This document shows, piece after piece, positions 1 to 8,640 of a stretch of DNA of 64,000 nt (the first letter of the stretch is position 1; the number at the start of each line of letters is the position of its first letter). The DNA comes from Bdellovibrio sp. KM01 (GTDB lineage Bacteria > Bdellovibrionota > Bdellovibrionia > Bdellovibrionales > Bdellovibrionaceae), in NCBI RefSeq assembly GCF_013752535.1, contig NZ_CP058348.1, positions 992,001 to 1,056,000 of the forward strand. The letters are read 5' to 3'. The position numbers and the translations under genes were made by a program. The notes beneath the pieces were generated by a model. The model was not told the DNA's origin and searched no databases. It worked only from the letters and a program-made list of their open reading frames with translations.

Positions 1-2
1 CA

Positions 3-851
3 CCCTTTGATTATGAAGGATTGTTAAATACCTATCGCAATCATCGTATCGGGAATTTGGAATGGTTTGATGGCGACAAGATGACTCGCGTGGTTTCATT
101 CGGAAAGCAAGTCGGTCAGATCAGTATTTCTAATAGTCCTGAAAAATCATCTCTATTGGTCGAGATTGATTTTCCCGACACCAGCGCGATTCACACTATT
201 CTGCATCGTGTTCGCAGCATGTTTGATCTAGATTCCGATCCCGTGATGATTGCCAATGTTCTTGAGCGGGATGGCAAAATAAAAAAGATGCTAAATAGCT
301 ATCCGGGAATTCGAATGTTCTCGGGTTGGGATCCCTTTGAGATTTCAATCGGTGCAATATTAGGCCAGTTGGTCAGTGTCGATTTCGGTCGTGCCTTGGT
401 GCATGACCTGATAGAGATTGCCGGCAGTGATTCGGGTCTTCAGCGCGAAGGCAAAACAATTAAGCTTTTCCCCACACCCGCTCAAATATTAAAGGCCGAT
501 CTGTCAGGTCTTAAAACCACAGGGATTCGCAAACAGACACTCAAAGAATTTTCCAAAGCTGTTATAGAGGGGCGACTATCCCTGGACTCTACCCAGGAAG
601 TTGGGCAATTCCAAAAATCAGTCCTGGCAATTCGCGGCATTGGGCCCTGGACGGCACACTATATTGCTCTTAAAGCGTTGCGCAGTACGGACACCTTTCC
701 GGCAAGTGATCTGATTTTAAGCCGGGCTTTGCAACATCACCCTCAAGAAGTTCTTTCGCAAATGAGTCCTTGGCGCGGTTATGTCGCGGCACTTTTTTGG
801 AGGACATACTCAGAAAATCTCAGTAAGAAAAAGAAAAGGAAGTCCCCATGA
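3..851 (+). CDS. alkA: DNA-3-methyladenine glycosylase II (AlkA-like), 5' end outside window
   Basis: This is an HhH-GPD base-excision glycosylase that removes alkylated bases from DNA. The frame is open to the left edge and reads PFDYEGLL before the first possible start (TTG at 21). That matches the N-terminal region of AlkA, so the gene begins upstream and may be fused to an Ada-type domain not seen here. Counting from position 21, the helix-hairpin-helix is at about 201-220 (AIRGIGPWTAHYIALKAL), the catalytic aspartate is in FPASD at about 230, and the C-terminal helix PWRGYVAALFWR is at about 250-261. The stop overlaps the start of the next gene (ATGA at 848-851). This implies translational coupling to the O6-alkylguanine repair gene and a joint role in alkylation-damage repair. 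Confidence 0.88.
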   Translation, partial: PFDYEGLLNTYRNHRIGNLEWFDGDKMTRVVSFGKQVGQISISNSPEKSSLLVEIDFPDTSAIHTILHRVRSMFDLDSDPVMIANVLERDGKIKKMLNSYPGIRMFSGWDPFEISIGAILGQLVSVDFGRALVHDLIEIAGSDSGLQREGKTIKLFPTPAQILKADLSGLKTTGIRKQTLKEFSKAVIEGRLSLDSTQEVGQFQKSVLAIRGIGPWTAHYIALKALRSTDTFPASDLILSRALQHHPQEVLSQMSPWRGYVAALFWRTYSENLSKKKKRKSP

Positions 852-1327
852 CACTGATTCAAAAAAAACTTGAAACCAAGATCGGTCCCATGTTTTTGGT
901 CGTATCAGAGAATGGCCTGAGGGGGTTGCTATGGAAAAAGCAAAACGTGCCCATGGTTCCGGGAACAGCAAAAATGGAAGCCTTGCTTTTAAGGGTCGAG
1001 CAAGAAATTATCGAGTATCTTTCAGGCAGTCGAAAGACATTTTCGATTCCTTTGGATGTGGAGGGTACTGAATTTCAAAAACGAGTTTGGAATGAGCTCG
1101 CAAAGATCCCTTACGGCCAGACCAAATCCTATAAACAGATTGCCACAGCCCTTAAAGATGCCAATGCCTGTCGCGCGGTTGGAACAGCGAATGGCAGAAA
1201 TCCAGTCAGTATCATTGTTCCTTGTCACCGGGTGATCGCGGCTAGCGGAAAACTTGCCGGGTATGCAGGTGGGATAGAGGTTAAGAAAGCTCTGCTGGAA
1301 ATCGAAGGGCTTAGTCTAAGGGACTAA
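848..1327 (+). CDS. ogt: Methylated-DNA--protein-cysteine S-methyltransferase
   Basis: This suicide DNA-repair protein moves the methyl group of O6-methylguanine (or O4-methylthymine) to its own cysteine. The active-site motif PCHRV is at residues 125-129 (Cys126). It is preceded by the DNA-binding winged helix (FQKRVWNELAKIPYGQTKSY, about 76-95) and the RAVGTANGRNP stretch that contains the arginine finger. The length of 159 residues is normal for stand-alone Ogt, with no Ada metal-binding domain. The ATG overlaps the stop of the AlkA-like gene, so both are probably translated from one message. Confidence 0.95.
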   Translation: MTLIQKKLETKIGPMFLVVSENGLRGLLWKKQNVPMVPGTAKMEALLLRVEQEIIEYLSGSRKTFSIPLDVEGTEFQKRVWNELAKIPYGQTKSYKQIATALKDANACRAVGTANGRNPVSIIVPCHRVIAASGKLAGYAGGIEVKKALLEIEGLSLRD

Positions 1328-1454
1328 CATTTGCCTTAGTTTACACCTTTAAAAAACAGATTTGAATTTACTATACTCCAGTTTTGACTCCAAAAAGGTA
1401 TTGTCGACAGTCAAAGCCCTTGCCTAGCACTGCGTATTCTTTCAAAATGATCTC

Positions 1455-1937
1455 ATGATTCAAAAAGCCAACGGTGATGCCATTGAAGTTATTCTCGAGG
1501 GACCGATCAGCGAGAAAACAGAAATCTTTGATATTAAGATTCAAAATTTCAAAGATATTAAATTGAACATGGCCAAGGTGACCTTCATCAATTCCATTGG
1601 TGTAAAAAACTGGATCTCGTGGGCCACGCGCATGGCGACGGGGGCGAAACTGACTTTGGAAGAATGCCCTTACGTTATCGTGAATCAGGTGAACATCGTT
1701 CATGGGTTCGTTCCTAAAAACTCCGTCATCACGTCTTTCTTTGCTCCCTTTTTATGTGATGCCTGTTCTCATGAACAGGTCTTAAAATTGGAAAATGGCG
1801 TGCATTATAAATACGCACAAAATCAACTGCCTCACGAAGTGAACTTGCCTGAAGTTATTTGCGCTAAATGTGGCGCTGTGATGGAGCCGGATTTCATGGT
1901 CGATAAAACTTTTGGATTTCTAAAAGAAAAAACCTAG
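1455..1937 (+). CDS. STAS-like domain protein with C-terminal zinc ribbon
   Basis: The protein has 160 residues. The first ~100 look like a STAS or anti-sigma-antagonist fold (alternating strands and helices, with NSIGVKNW in the position of the conserved loop). The C-terminal part has two CxxC pairs, CDAC at about 105-108 and CAKC at about 141-144, which suggests a structural zinc site. No signal peptide or membrane segment is seen, so it is probably cytoplasmic. The ligand or partner is unknown. The start has no clear Shine-Dalgarno but fits the domain boundary. Its stop overlaps the stop of the convergent glycosidase gene by three bases. Confidence 0.7.
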   Translation: MIQKANGDAIEVILEGPISEKTEIFDIKIQNFKDIKLNMAKVTFINSIGVKNWISWATRMATGAKLTLEECPYVIVNQVNIVHGFVPKNSVITSFFAPFLCDACSHEQVLKLENGVHYKYAQNQLPHEVNLPEVICAKCGAVMEPDFMVDKTFGFLKEKT

Positions 1938-3202
1938 TTCAGATATTTCTTCAAAACATCGTGCATGGATTTTTTGTGCAGGGGAGTAAAGCCCTTGTCA
2001 TTTTCGGTGGTGTTTTCATCCACTAAAACTTGCCACATTCCAAAGCCGCTCATCCAAGGCCATTGCGGCTCCCAGAAGGCTTTCAAAAAAGATTCCCAAG
2101 CTGCAGACTGGTGGGCGAGATTCAATTTTCCTTTGCTGCTTTCGTAGGCGGCGGGCTCCAGAAAACAATTTTCCACACTCGCGTAACCGACCTCTTGAAT
2201 GTAGGCTGGCTTTTCCGCACCCAAGGTCAGTGCGATTTCTGTAAGGACTGTATCTAATTGTGAAGCATGAGATTGGGGGCGCGCTTCCAGTTGACGAAGC
2301 AAAGTGGAATAGTCGGTCGAGAACTTTTCATGGGAACTGGCTAAAGCACGGTAGTAATCAAAACCGACCACATCCAGGGAGTTCCATAACTCTTGCAGAT
2401 CTTTTTGGTGTTTTTGATTTGCTGGCTTTTCAAAAGTTTCTGTCAGATAAAACTTCCACTGTTCAATTTCGCCACCAACGATTTTTTGACCGCCAACTTG
2501 AACATACTGATCCGTATAGTTGATACCATAGGTGATTTTAGTTTCTGCGCCCAAAATTTCACGGGCCTTACGAATCATCTCGACCCATTTTGCCGGGTAA
2601 CCTAACCGCCACGTGGGCTCCCGATCTCCCAAGCCTGATGTCATTGAGTTCATCTCGGCACCGATCGAATACATGTCAGCGCCAGCCTTCGCAGCCAGTT
2701 TCAGATAACGTTCGTGATATTTATAGTAACTCGCAAACCATGCATCGGGATTTTTGGGTTGGATATTTCCGTGCCACCAGTAAATGTTTTTCTTTTCGAT
2801 GTAAGGGAATTCTCCCTTAGGACCGACCACCAATAAAATAGGACGGAAAGAAACGCTTAAGCCCAATGACTTTGCGTAATCGACGGTTTGTAAAACTAAT
2901 TTTTCTTCTATCGCTTGTTCTTTGACGGGAACCACGGGACGGATATCTGAACTTACACCGGTGATCATATGTGCGCGAAAATTTAAAATAACGGATTTAA
3001 ATCCCAGCTCTTTGGCGGAATTTAAAATGGAACGAACGCGCTCACCTTGGGCCGAGGAATCCACCGTGAAACCCCAGGACTGATAAGTCATCAGGTGAAG
3101 ACCAGCAACTGGCTTCGTTTGTGCGAAAGCCAATGCAGACAACAAAACCACAGAAATCGTGATTAAGAATGTACGCAAAATTGCTTGGCAGATTAACTTC
3201 AT
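1934..3202 (-). CDS. Secreted TIM-barrel glycoside hydrolase (GH113-like)
   Basis: The 422-residue protein has a signal peptide (about 1-27, ending in ALAFA). The rest resembles the GH113-type (beta/alpha)8 glycosidases that cleave beta-mannans or related glycans. Candidate catalytic glutamates lie where clan GH-A enzymes have them: E183 in SIGAEMNSM (acid/base) and E337 in IQEVGY (nucleophile). The barrel strands FDYYRA and SVSFRPIL are also typical. It is probably exported to the periplasm or beyond, and in a predatory bacterium could act on prey or environmental polysaccharide. The substrate cannot be read from sequence. It is a single gene, convergent with the STAS gene. Confidence 0.75.
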   Translation of the reverse strand: MKLICQAILRTFLITISVVLLSALAFAQTKPVAGLHLMTYQSWGFTVDSSAQGERVRSILNSAKELGFKSVILNFRAHMITGVSSDIRPVVPVKEQAIEEKLVLQTVDYAKSLGLSVSFRPILLVVGPKGEFPYIEKKNIYWWHGNIQPKNPDAWFASYYKYHERYLKLAAKAGADMYSIGAEMNSMTSGLGDREPTWRLGYPAKWVEMIRKAREILGAETKITYGINYTDQYVQVGGQKIVGGEIEQWKFYLTETFEKPANQKHQKDLQELWNSLDVVGFDYYRALASSHEKFSTDYSTLLRQLEARPQSHASQLDTVLTEIALTLGAEKPAYIQEVGYASVENCFLEPAAYESSKGKLNLAHQSAAWESFLKAFWEPQWPWMSGFGMWQVLVDENTTENDKGFTPLHKKSMHDVLKKYLN

Positions 3203-3303
3203 TGCCTTGAAGTAATAAACCCCAGAGGGTTGGTCAACTTAAGGGGTATTGCTCACTGCAGAAGTATGATCTTCTGCGGTCCGTCACGGAAAAGTGGCCG
3301 ATT

Positions 3304-4152
3304 TTAATTATTCTCGCGCATTTCTTTACGCGGTTTTTCTAAGCGTTTTTGGTCTTCGCTGGTCAACCAACGGTCCACTCCTTTGCGGATCTCATCCAGG
3401 ATTTCGGGATCGTTTTTCAGAATTTTATTAACTTGGTCGATTACCGACTTACCCCATTCATTGCGGGGGCAGGCCACCACAACACCAACAATGGGTTTGT
3501 TATCCGAAAGGGGCAAGTGAACGACCCGATCCTTGGATTTTAAATATTCATTATAATAAAAAGCCTCAAACGGATATCCCAAGGTGTATTGGATGCGATC
3601 ACTTTGTAACATCTGATGCACTTTCAAACTGGTGCTAATGGTGATGATCTTTGGATTTTTCTGATACTGATTTTTTACCAAGACTTCGTCAATACCGACG
3701 CCATATAACCGGCCCACACCTAATTTCCAGTGAGGCTTTTTATCCAGGAATTTTTGCAAGGAGTACGGTTCCAAAGATTGAGTTTCTTTGATCTTACTTT
3801 TCTTTAGTAAAATGCCATTTGATGGAATAACGAAAACCGGTTTGGAAAAATAAAATAATTTGTGCCACTCCGGGGTATCCAACCAGCCGGCGTTGCAAGC
3901 ATAGGTTCCTTTTTCGGCTTCAACCAAAACGCGTTGAACGGTACTGATTAAGGAGTCGTGGGAATACTGAGAGAGTTTTTTCGTGATGATTTTTTCTGTG
4001 ATGTCCAAAAGGCCTTGTCCTTGATAAGGCCCTTCAAGAATGAATATCGGAGGATCATCCCATCTCATCCAAGTGATAACATGGGGATCTTTGGTTTGGG
4101 CCTGGGTATAGAGCGCCATAAGGGTCGCCATAAGGAAAATGCCTGATTTCAT
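3304..4152 (-). CDS. Periplasmic solute-binding-like protein (TIGR02285-type)
   Basis: The protein resembles bacterial extracellular solute-binding family 3 proteins, in the TIGR02285 subgroup common in Bdellovibrio. The preferred start is the ATG at 4152, because it begins a clean signal peptide (MKSGIFLMATLMALYTQAQ). Longer in-frame starts add a charged leader that would bury it. Recognisable stretches are WMRWDDPPIFILEG near the mature N-terminus and CNAGWLDTPEWHKLFYFS, a typical lobe-1 segment. No permease or ATPase genes are adjacent, so it may act as a sensor or periplasmic binding protein rather than part of an ABC importer. The ligand is unknown. Confidence 0.75.
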   Translation of the reverse strand: MKSGIFLMATLMALYTQAQTKDPHVITWMRWDDPPIFILEGPYQGQGLLDITEKIITKKLSQYSHDSLISTVQRVLVEAEKGTYACNAGWLDTPEWHKLFYFSKPVFVIPSNGILLKKSKIKETQSLEPYSLQKFLDKKPHWKLGVGRLYGVGIDEVLVKNQYQKNPKIITISTSLKVHQMLQSDRIQYTLGYPFEAFYYNEYLKSKDRVVHLPLSDNKPIVGVVVACPRNEWGKSVIDQVNKILKNDPEILDEIRKGVDRWLTSEDQKRLEKPRKEMRENN

Positions 4153-4199
4153 TTGACCAATTTTACCGAGACGAATGCTCATGTCCACTTACAACCAGG

Positions 4200-4801
4200 T
4201 TAGTTGGCTTTAAAGCTTAATTCCACCATGACGATTTCCGGCGGTACTCTAAAACGCACAGGCAAAATACTGTTTCCTGTGCCACTCGTCACAAGAATGT
4301 GATGTTCTTTTTCGCTGATGAGTCCATAGCGATACCGATCACCGTAACGAGAAGGCGTGATCGGTGCACCGACGATAGGAAAGTTCACCTGACCACCGTG
4401 AGTATGTCCCGCCAGCATCAAGGAAATATCTTTTTTAGTTTCAGGAAAGACATCGGGATTGTGAGTAAGGCCAATTGTTGGCAGATCTGATTTTTTATAA
4501 CTCGCGATAAAATCTAAAAGCTCTTTGTCTTCCCAAAAATCACCGAAGCCCACCAAATGAAAGGGATGATCTTTCGTTCAAGTCGGGCTTCATCGCCAAA
4601 ATATCTTCCCAAATGAACATCCGAAACCACACCGATACGCAAAGCCGGCAGTGACTTTTCATGAGAGAACTGCAGCGCATAGTTTTGCACTGTCAATGAT
4701 CTAGGTTCCAACCAAAAAGCCCAGGCCGCCAGAACCCCCGCCGAAAAAATCAGAACACCCGTTAGTAGCTTAAACGCGAACTTTTTTCCTAAATTGATCA
4801 T
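4200..4801 (-). pseudogene. Metallophosphoesterase broken by internal deletion and frameshift
   Basis: Two reading frames together give the ends of a membrane-anchored calcineurin-like phosphoesterase (YkuE type). The upstream frame, starting at ATG 4801, has a transmembrane anchor and the first metal motif VVSDVHLGRYFGDEARLER. It then runs out of frame at about 4566-4571. The downstream frame resumes as DHPFHLVGFGDFWEDKELL and contains THNPD, GHTHGGQ and the C-terminal strands. The GGD and GNHD metal-binding segments normally found between them (roughly 100 residues) are missing. The frames meet near CTTGAACGAAAGATC. Neither half can form a complete two-metal site, so the gene is probably inactive. 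A sequencing error alone would not remove the middle motifs. Confidence 0.8.
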
Positions 4802-4910
4802 TGTTTGAAGGGTAACACTGGCTCTTAGCCTCAGCAAGGGCGGCGAGGGTGAAGCAGACTTTGACTCCATAGAAAACTAAGGGAGAATAAGTGCACCGGG
4901 GGATTCTTCA

Positions 4911-5294
4911 GTGAAGTTCATTCTAGCTATTTTCGCAGTTCTCACTTTGATGGTGGGTTGCAGTTCAAAACCACCCAGCTCACGTTATATTATCAACTCC
5001 ATCAATACCGCAGACCTGGATGACTCTAAGTCCATATCCCGCAACGAATTTAAAATGTATTTCCAAGGCCGTTACAGTCAAATTGACGCTGGGGATACCG
5101 GCCGAGTGCCCGCTAAAAAGCTTTGTCCAGGGATCTTGGCTCCCAAGTTCTGTGAGGGTGCTGATACCAATAAAGACGGCATTATTACTCTGGATGAGCT
5201 TTTTAATCGTCTAGACCGCGAGTTTGATCGTGTGAACGTCGATAAAAAACCTGATTTGTCCTACAAAGAGTTCCACCAAGCACTGTTGCCTTAA
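4911..5294 (+). CDS. EF-hand lipoprotein
   Basis: The predicted lipoprotein has 127 residues and a lipobox LMVGC (Cys17). Residues 83-94 (DTNKDGIITLDE) form a canonical calcium-binding EF-hand loop. Two weaker loops flank it: DLDDSKSISRNEF at about 35-47 and NVDKKPDLSYKEF at about 109-121. It is probably an envelope-anchored calcium-binding protein of unknown partner. It starts with GTG at 4911, preceded by a G-rich stretch about ten bases upstream. A strong hairpin with a T-run follows at 5352-5401. Confidence 0.8.
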   Translation: MKFILAIFAVLTLMVGCSSKPPSSRYIINSINTADLDDSKSISRNEFKMYFQGRYSQIDAGDTGRVPAKKLCPGILAPKFCEGADTNKDGIITLDELFNRLDREFDRVNVDKKPDLSYKEFHQALLP

Positions 5295-5351
5295 GGACTC
5301 AGTTGCTCTGTTTAAGGGGCCCTAATTAGTAACTTCTTGCCTATTTCACCA

Positions 5352-5401
5352 AACTTTCTTAAAAAGTGCGCCGGCCCTAGGCGCCGTTAAGAAAGTTTTT
5401 T
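5352..5401 (+). terminator. Long hairpin plus T-run, directly before the next start codon
   Basis: AACTTTCTTAA (5352-5362) pairs perfectly with TTAAGAAAGTT (5387-5397). Inside the loop, GCGCC (5368-5372) pairs with GGCGC (5380-5384). A run of six T follows. This fits a Rho-independent terminator for the EF-hand lipoprotein, but it ends only a few bases before the ATG at 5405 and includes the only purine-rich stretch that could be that gene's ribosome binding site. Confidence 0.75.
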
Positions 5402-5404
5402 GAT

Positions 5405-6652
5405 ATGTCGTTCGTTTCTTTCGTTTTAGTTTCTATTTTTGCTCTGAATGTCTTTGCCGCTGAAATTCCTGATTTTCTAAAAAATCCGTTTGCTGCGACG
5501 ATCACTTCCACACTGATTCTTCCTGAAAGCAATAAATCCATCATTCGCGGATCAGTAACGGTTATGCCGTCTCGTAAAACTGTTCCTTTGATGGAGCGAG
5601 TTTCTGATTTCAATTACAACTATCGCCTGCGTGCTGATAGCACGGCTCCGCTGGTGTTCATCATTCCAGGAACGGGTGGGACTGCTGAATCTGCAGCTGC
5701 TTTGGTGCTGGCTGAGCAAATGTTTAAAATCGGTTATCACGTTGTGACGGTGGATAATCCTTTCTCTTGGAAATTTACAGTAGCTGGCAGCAAAAGCGGA
5801 TTGCCTGGATTTACTCCGCGCGATTCCGCGGATCTTTACACCGCTCTTTTGAAAACGACGAAAGCCCTTAAAAACGACCACGGTATCAAACCACGCAGCT
5901 TTAATCTGATTGGTTATTCCATTGGTGGCTTGCAGGCGTTTTTCATGAAAAAGCACGATGACCAGGCGGGGAATTTCAAATTCGCGAAAGTTCTTACTAT
6001 CAATCCTCCGGCTGATTTGTTGTTCGCAATTCAAAAACTGGATCGCCTGGCAGAGCTAGAACAAAAGCTGACGAAAACCGAAAAACAAAATATTGGTTTC
6101 AAAGTTCAACGGGTGACTGATTTGGTGATGGGCAATAAGATTGACCTTAAAAACCCTCGCCAAATTGATCAGGTTTTTAAACAAGAAGCCTTCACTGACG
6201 TTGAAATGGCTTACCTGATCGGTAAAGAGTTCCGCGACAGCCTGGGGGACTTGGTCTTCGCTTCTCAGCAGGTTCATGATCTGGGCATTTTGAAAAGCCC
6301 GGTGAGCAAATACAAACGCAACGCCCGCAATGCCGAAGCTCGAGCCGTGCCTTTCGTGCGCTATATGAATCAGTTCCTTCTTCCCAATTTGAAACGCACT
6401 CAAGGTGCTGACTATTCGGTTGAGCAATTGAATCACGACGCCAGCATTTATCAATTCGCTGATTATATCCGCGAGAACCAAAATCTGTACTTCATCGACA
6501 GTGCTGATGATTTGGTTTCTAAGTCCGAAGACATCGCCTGGATGAAGGCTCAATTCGGGGATCGTGCTTTTGTTTTGCCATTCGGTGGCCACTGTGGATT
6601 CTTTCAAGTTCCTGCGTTTCAAGGACGCTTACAGAACATTTTCAAATACTAA
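5405..6652 (+). CDS. Secreted alpha/beta hydrolase
   Basis: The 415-residue protein has a signal peptide (about 1-19, NVFAAE cleavage region). The oxyanion-type loop IIPGTGGTAES lies at about 86-96, the nucleophile elbow GYSIGG has Ser172, an acidic segment FIDSADDLVS is near 370, and the catalytic His396 is in FGGHCGFF. This is the layout of serine esterases and lipases. It is presumably periplasmic or secreted; the substrate is unknown. The frame is closed by a TAG at 5378, so ATG 5405 is the only normal start. No free Shine-Dalgarno is seen because the upstream hairpin takes the purines. Confidence 0.82.
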   Translation: MSFVSFVLVSIFALNVFAAEIPDFLKNPFAATITSTLILPESNKSIIRGSVTVMPSRKTVPLMERVSDFNYNYRLRADSTAPLVFIIPGTGGTAESAAALVLAEQMFKIGYHVVTVDNPFSWKFTVAGSKSGLPGFTPRDSADLYTALLKTTKALKNDHGIKPRSFNLIGYSIGGLQAFFMKKHDDQAGNFKFAKVLTINPPADLLFAIQKLDRLAELEQKLTKTEKQNIGFKVQRVTDLVMGNKIDLKNPRQIDQVFKQEAFTDVEMAYLIGKEFRDSLGDLVFASQQVHDLGILKSPVSKYKRNARNAEARAVPFVRYMNQFLLPNLKRTQGADYSVEQLNHDASIYQFADYIRENQNLYFIDSADDLVSKSEDIAWMKAQFGDRAFVLPFGGHCGFFQVPAFQGRLQNIFKY

Positions 6653-6668
6653 GTTGGAGTCATTTTTG

Positions 6669-6743
6669 GAGCATGTTCATATCCGGTACATGCTCAAAAG
6701 TTATCAATATCGCTTCAAGTACCCGGAATCGGGTGCTTTTTTT
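6669..6743 (+). terminator. Tandem hairpins ending in a T-run
   Basis: The first stem is GAGCATGT (6669-6676) with ACATGCTC (6688-6695). The second is ACCCG (6721-6725) with CGGGT (6730-6734), extendable outward, followed by a run of seven T. The second is a good Rho-independent terminator for the hydrolase. The first, perfect hairpin may stabilise the transcript 3' end. Confidence 0.8.
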
Positions 6744-6858
6744 CTTTAAATAATCATTCTCACAAAATTTAAACGACACCTGATCCCTGCCGATAGTGAA
6801 TTGAATAGATCTGTCGGGAACGCATCTTGCTTTAATCATCAAGTACGTGGGGGGCCAT

Positions 6859-7947
6859 GTGAGAAAATTAGTACTTATTGTTTCAGCTTTACTGACAATA
6901 GTGAGTTTTCAAAATTGCGCTGAACAAAGCTATAATTTTGCTGAGACTGACACCAACGCCGGTGCTGGAGTAGTGCCAGCGACAGAATCTAAAAGCCAAA
7001 GCTTTGCTTCGCAATCCACAGCTAAATCTATTGATATGGTTTGGGTGATCGACAATTCCGTATCAATGGTGCAAAACGTGAATCGCGTGAAAGCGAACTT
7101 CAAAGCCTTTGTTGAAAATCTTGATAGCAAGATCGATATCCGTGTGGCTTTGATTTCTCGTTCTGAGGCGTCTAGCATCAACACGCAAATCGCGCTGGCT
7201 GACTATACATCTAATGGTAAGCAAGTTCATTTCATGGTGCATAGTTATAACCCGATGCTGGTGGCGGCACTATCAACGTGCCCAGCTTCACCTGATAAAA
7301 GCGATGTGCTTTGCTCGACTCTAAAAGGTAACAGCCGCTATGCAGGGGCTTATGGCTCCTTAAACTCATTCTTTAGAAGTGGTTCACAGAAAGTCTTTGT
7401 CTTTGTATCGGACGACGACTCAAGCAATGTCTCGGCGAATACCAGCATTCAGTATGACTCTGTTTCTGATCCAAAAAGCTATGATAATATCAAAGTGTCT
7501 TCATTGACAGAAAACGTGGATTACATCACGCCAGCCACTTTCCAAGCGCGTATGACGAAAGCCTTCGGTAGTGCCACCGCAGTTAAGAGTTTTGGTTTTC
7601 TGGCTTACGATAAAGCCAGCAGTCCTTGCTTGGCGCGTACAAGTGTAAACTATCAGTCTTTGATTAAAAGCTCTGGTGGTGCGCACTTTAATATCTGTAA
7701 CTCGGACTGGAGTTCTGCATTTAGCACGCTGACAACTCGTGTGGTGGATTTTGCTAAAAACACTTACGCAGTGGCGGATGATTCATTCTTGGGAATTGAT
7801 TATGTCGAGCTTAACGGTTCAAAACTTCTGGCAGACAAAGATTTCACGGTGAGTGGTAACACGGTGACGTTGAATTCTTCGCTGTTATCGCAAGTGGGAA
7901 ATTACTCGATTGTGGTGCACTATGTGCGCGGAGTGGTTGAAAAGTAG
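6859..7947 (+). CDS. vWA-domain lipoprotein with 'FQNC' lipobox
   Basis: The secreted lipoprotein starts at GTG 6859; the GGGGGG run at 6849-6854 is the likely Shine-Dalgarno. An upstream in-frame GTG at 6847 lacks one. The signal sequence ends in IVSFQNC, a lipobox form common in Bdellovibrio. A von Willebrand factor A domain follows, with the MIDAS motif DNSVSM, so divalent-cation-dependent binding is likely. The C-terminal ~60 residues form an extra beta-rich piece (SFLGIDYVELNGSKLL). The domain is often used in surface adhesion; the partner is unknown. It ends at a strong bidirectional terminator. Confidence 0.8.
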   Translation: MRKLVLIVSALLTIVSFQNCAEQSYNFAETDTNAGAGVVPATESKSQSFASQSTAKSIDMVWVIDNSVSMVQNVNRVKANFKAFVENLDSKIDIRVALISRSEASSINTQIALADYTSNGKQVHFMVHSYNPMLVAALSTCPASPDKSDVLCSTLKGNSRYAGAYGSLNSFFRSGSQKVFVFVSDDDSSNVSANTSIQYDSVSDPKSYDNIKVSSLTENVDYITPATFQARMTKAFGSATAVKSFGFLAYDKASSPCLARTSVNYQSLIKSSGGAHFNICNSDWSSAFSTLTTRVVDFAKNTYAVADDSFLGIDYVELNGSKLLADKDFTVSGNTVTLNSSLLSQVGNYSIVVHYVRGVVEK

Positions 7948-7970
7948 TTCATTGTTACAATCTTTAAAAA

Positions 7971-8010
7971 GAAAAACCGGAAGCCTGATAAGCTTCCGGT
8001 TTTTCTTTTT
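7971..8010. terminator. Strong bidirectional terminator
   Basis: A perfect 14-bp stem, GAAAAACCGGAAGC (7971-7984) with GCTTCCGGTTTTTC (7992-8005), is flanked by A and T runs. It lies between the convergent vWA lipoprotein and DUF3011 genes and can serve both. Confidence 0.92.
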
Positions 8011-8025
8011 CCGTAGGCAAGCTGA

Positions 8026-8496
8026 TTAGTAGCGCTCGATAGCGAAAACGGCGCGGCAACCTTTATCGACCCAGATATAATTTCCAGTCAGACCAAAGTT
8101 TCTGTTTTGCTCGCAACGAGTGTTAGAGCGTTGTTTTGCCAAATAGAAATTGCGGATGCCATAAGGATCAACGTAGCAAGTGTTGTAACGGTTGCCCTGA
8201 GATTCACAAGTCACGTATTCAATGCGTGGTTGGCTTGGGGGACGAGGTGGATTGTGCGGACCACCATGGCCTGGATTGCCAGGGTAGCCTGGATTTGGAC
8301 GAGGACCACGATCATCACGACCGCCTCCGCGACGGTCATCGCGATCATCACCGCGTCGGTCGTCACCACGACGATCATCAAATCCTGGGCGGCGAGGTGC
8401 CGCAATCTCTTCACTGTCAGCATAATCAAAATCATAGGCATGTGCAGTGTGAGCCAGTGCGCAAAGTGCAATCATCGATAGAATCATTCTTTTCAT
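8026..8496 (-). CDS. Secreted DUF3011 protein with Asp/Arg-rich linker
   Basis: The start is ATG 8496 with Shine-Dalgarno AGGAAG and a normal signal peptide (MKRMILSMIALCALAHTAHA). Residues about 40-75 are a low-complexity tract of alternating D and R with glycines, followed by a Pro/Gly-rich stretch. The C-terminal ~65 residues match DUF3011 (VTCESQGNRYNTCYVD, then NYIWVDKGCRAVFAI) with four cysteines likely in two disulfides. It is periplasmic or secreted; the function of DUF3011 is unknown. The charged tract is probably a flexible spacer. Confidence 0.8.
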   Translation of the reverse strand: MKRMILSMIALCALAHTAHAYDFDYADSEEIAAPRRPGFDDRRGDDRRGDDRDDRRGGGRDDRGPRPNPGYPGNPGHGGPHNPPRPPSQPRIEYVTCESQGNRYNTCYVDPYGIRNFYLAKQRSNTRCEQNRNFGLTGNYIWVDKGCRAVFAIERY

Positions 8497-8640
8497 ATCA
8501 TCTTCCTTTGTAAGTGGTGTCTTTCTGACGATAACGTCGTTTCGAGAACCCTTACTGCGAGGACCATGCCTGTTCTTTCTGGGGTCATAAAGAACCATTT
8601 AGTTTGCCTCGCGAAACAATAGTTTCTTATACTAAGGGGC

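Noticed and set aside
5552..6622. Two long minus-strand frames inside the alpha/beta hydrolase
   Set aside because: The plus-strand frame has a signal peptide and a catalytic triad; the minus frames have no domains and no ribosome sites.
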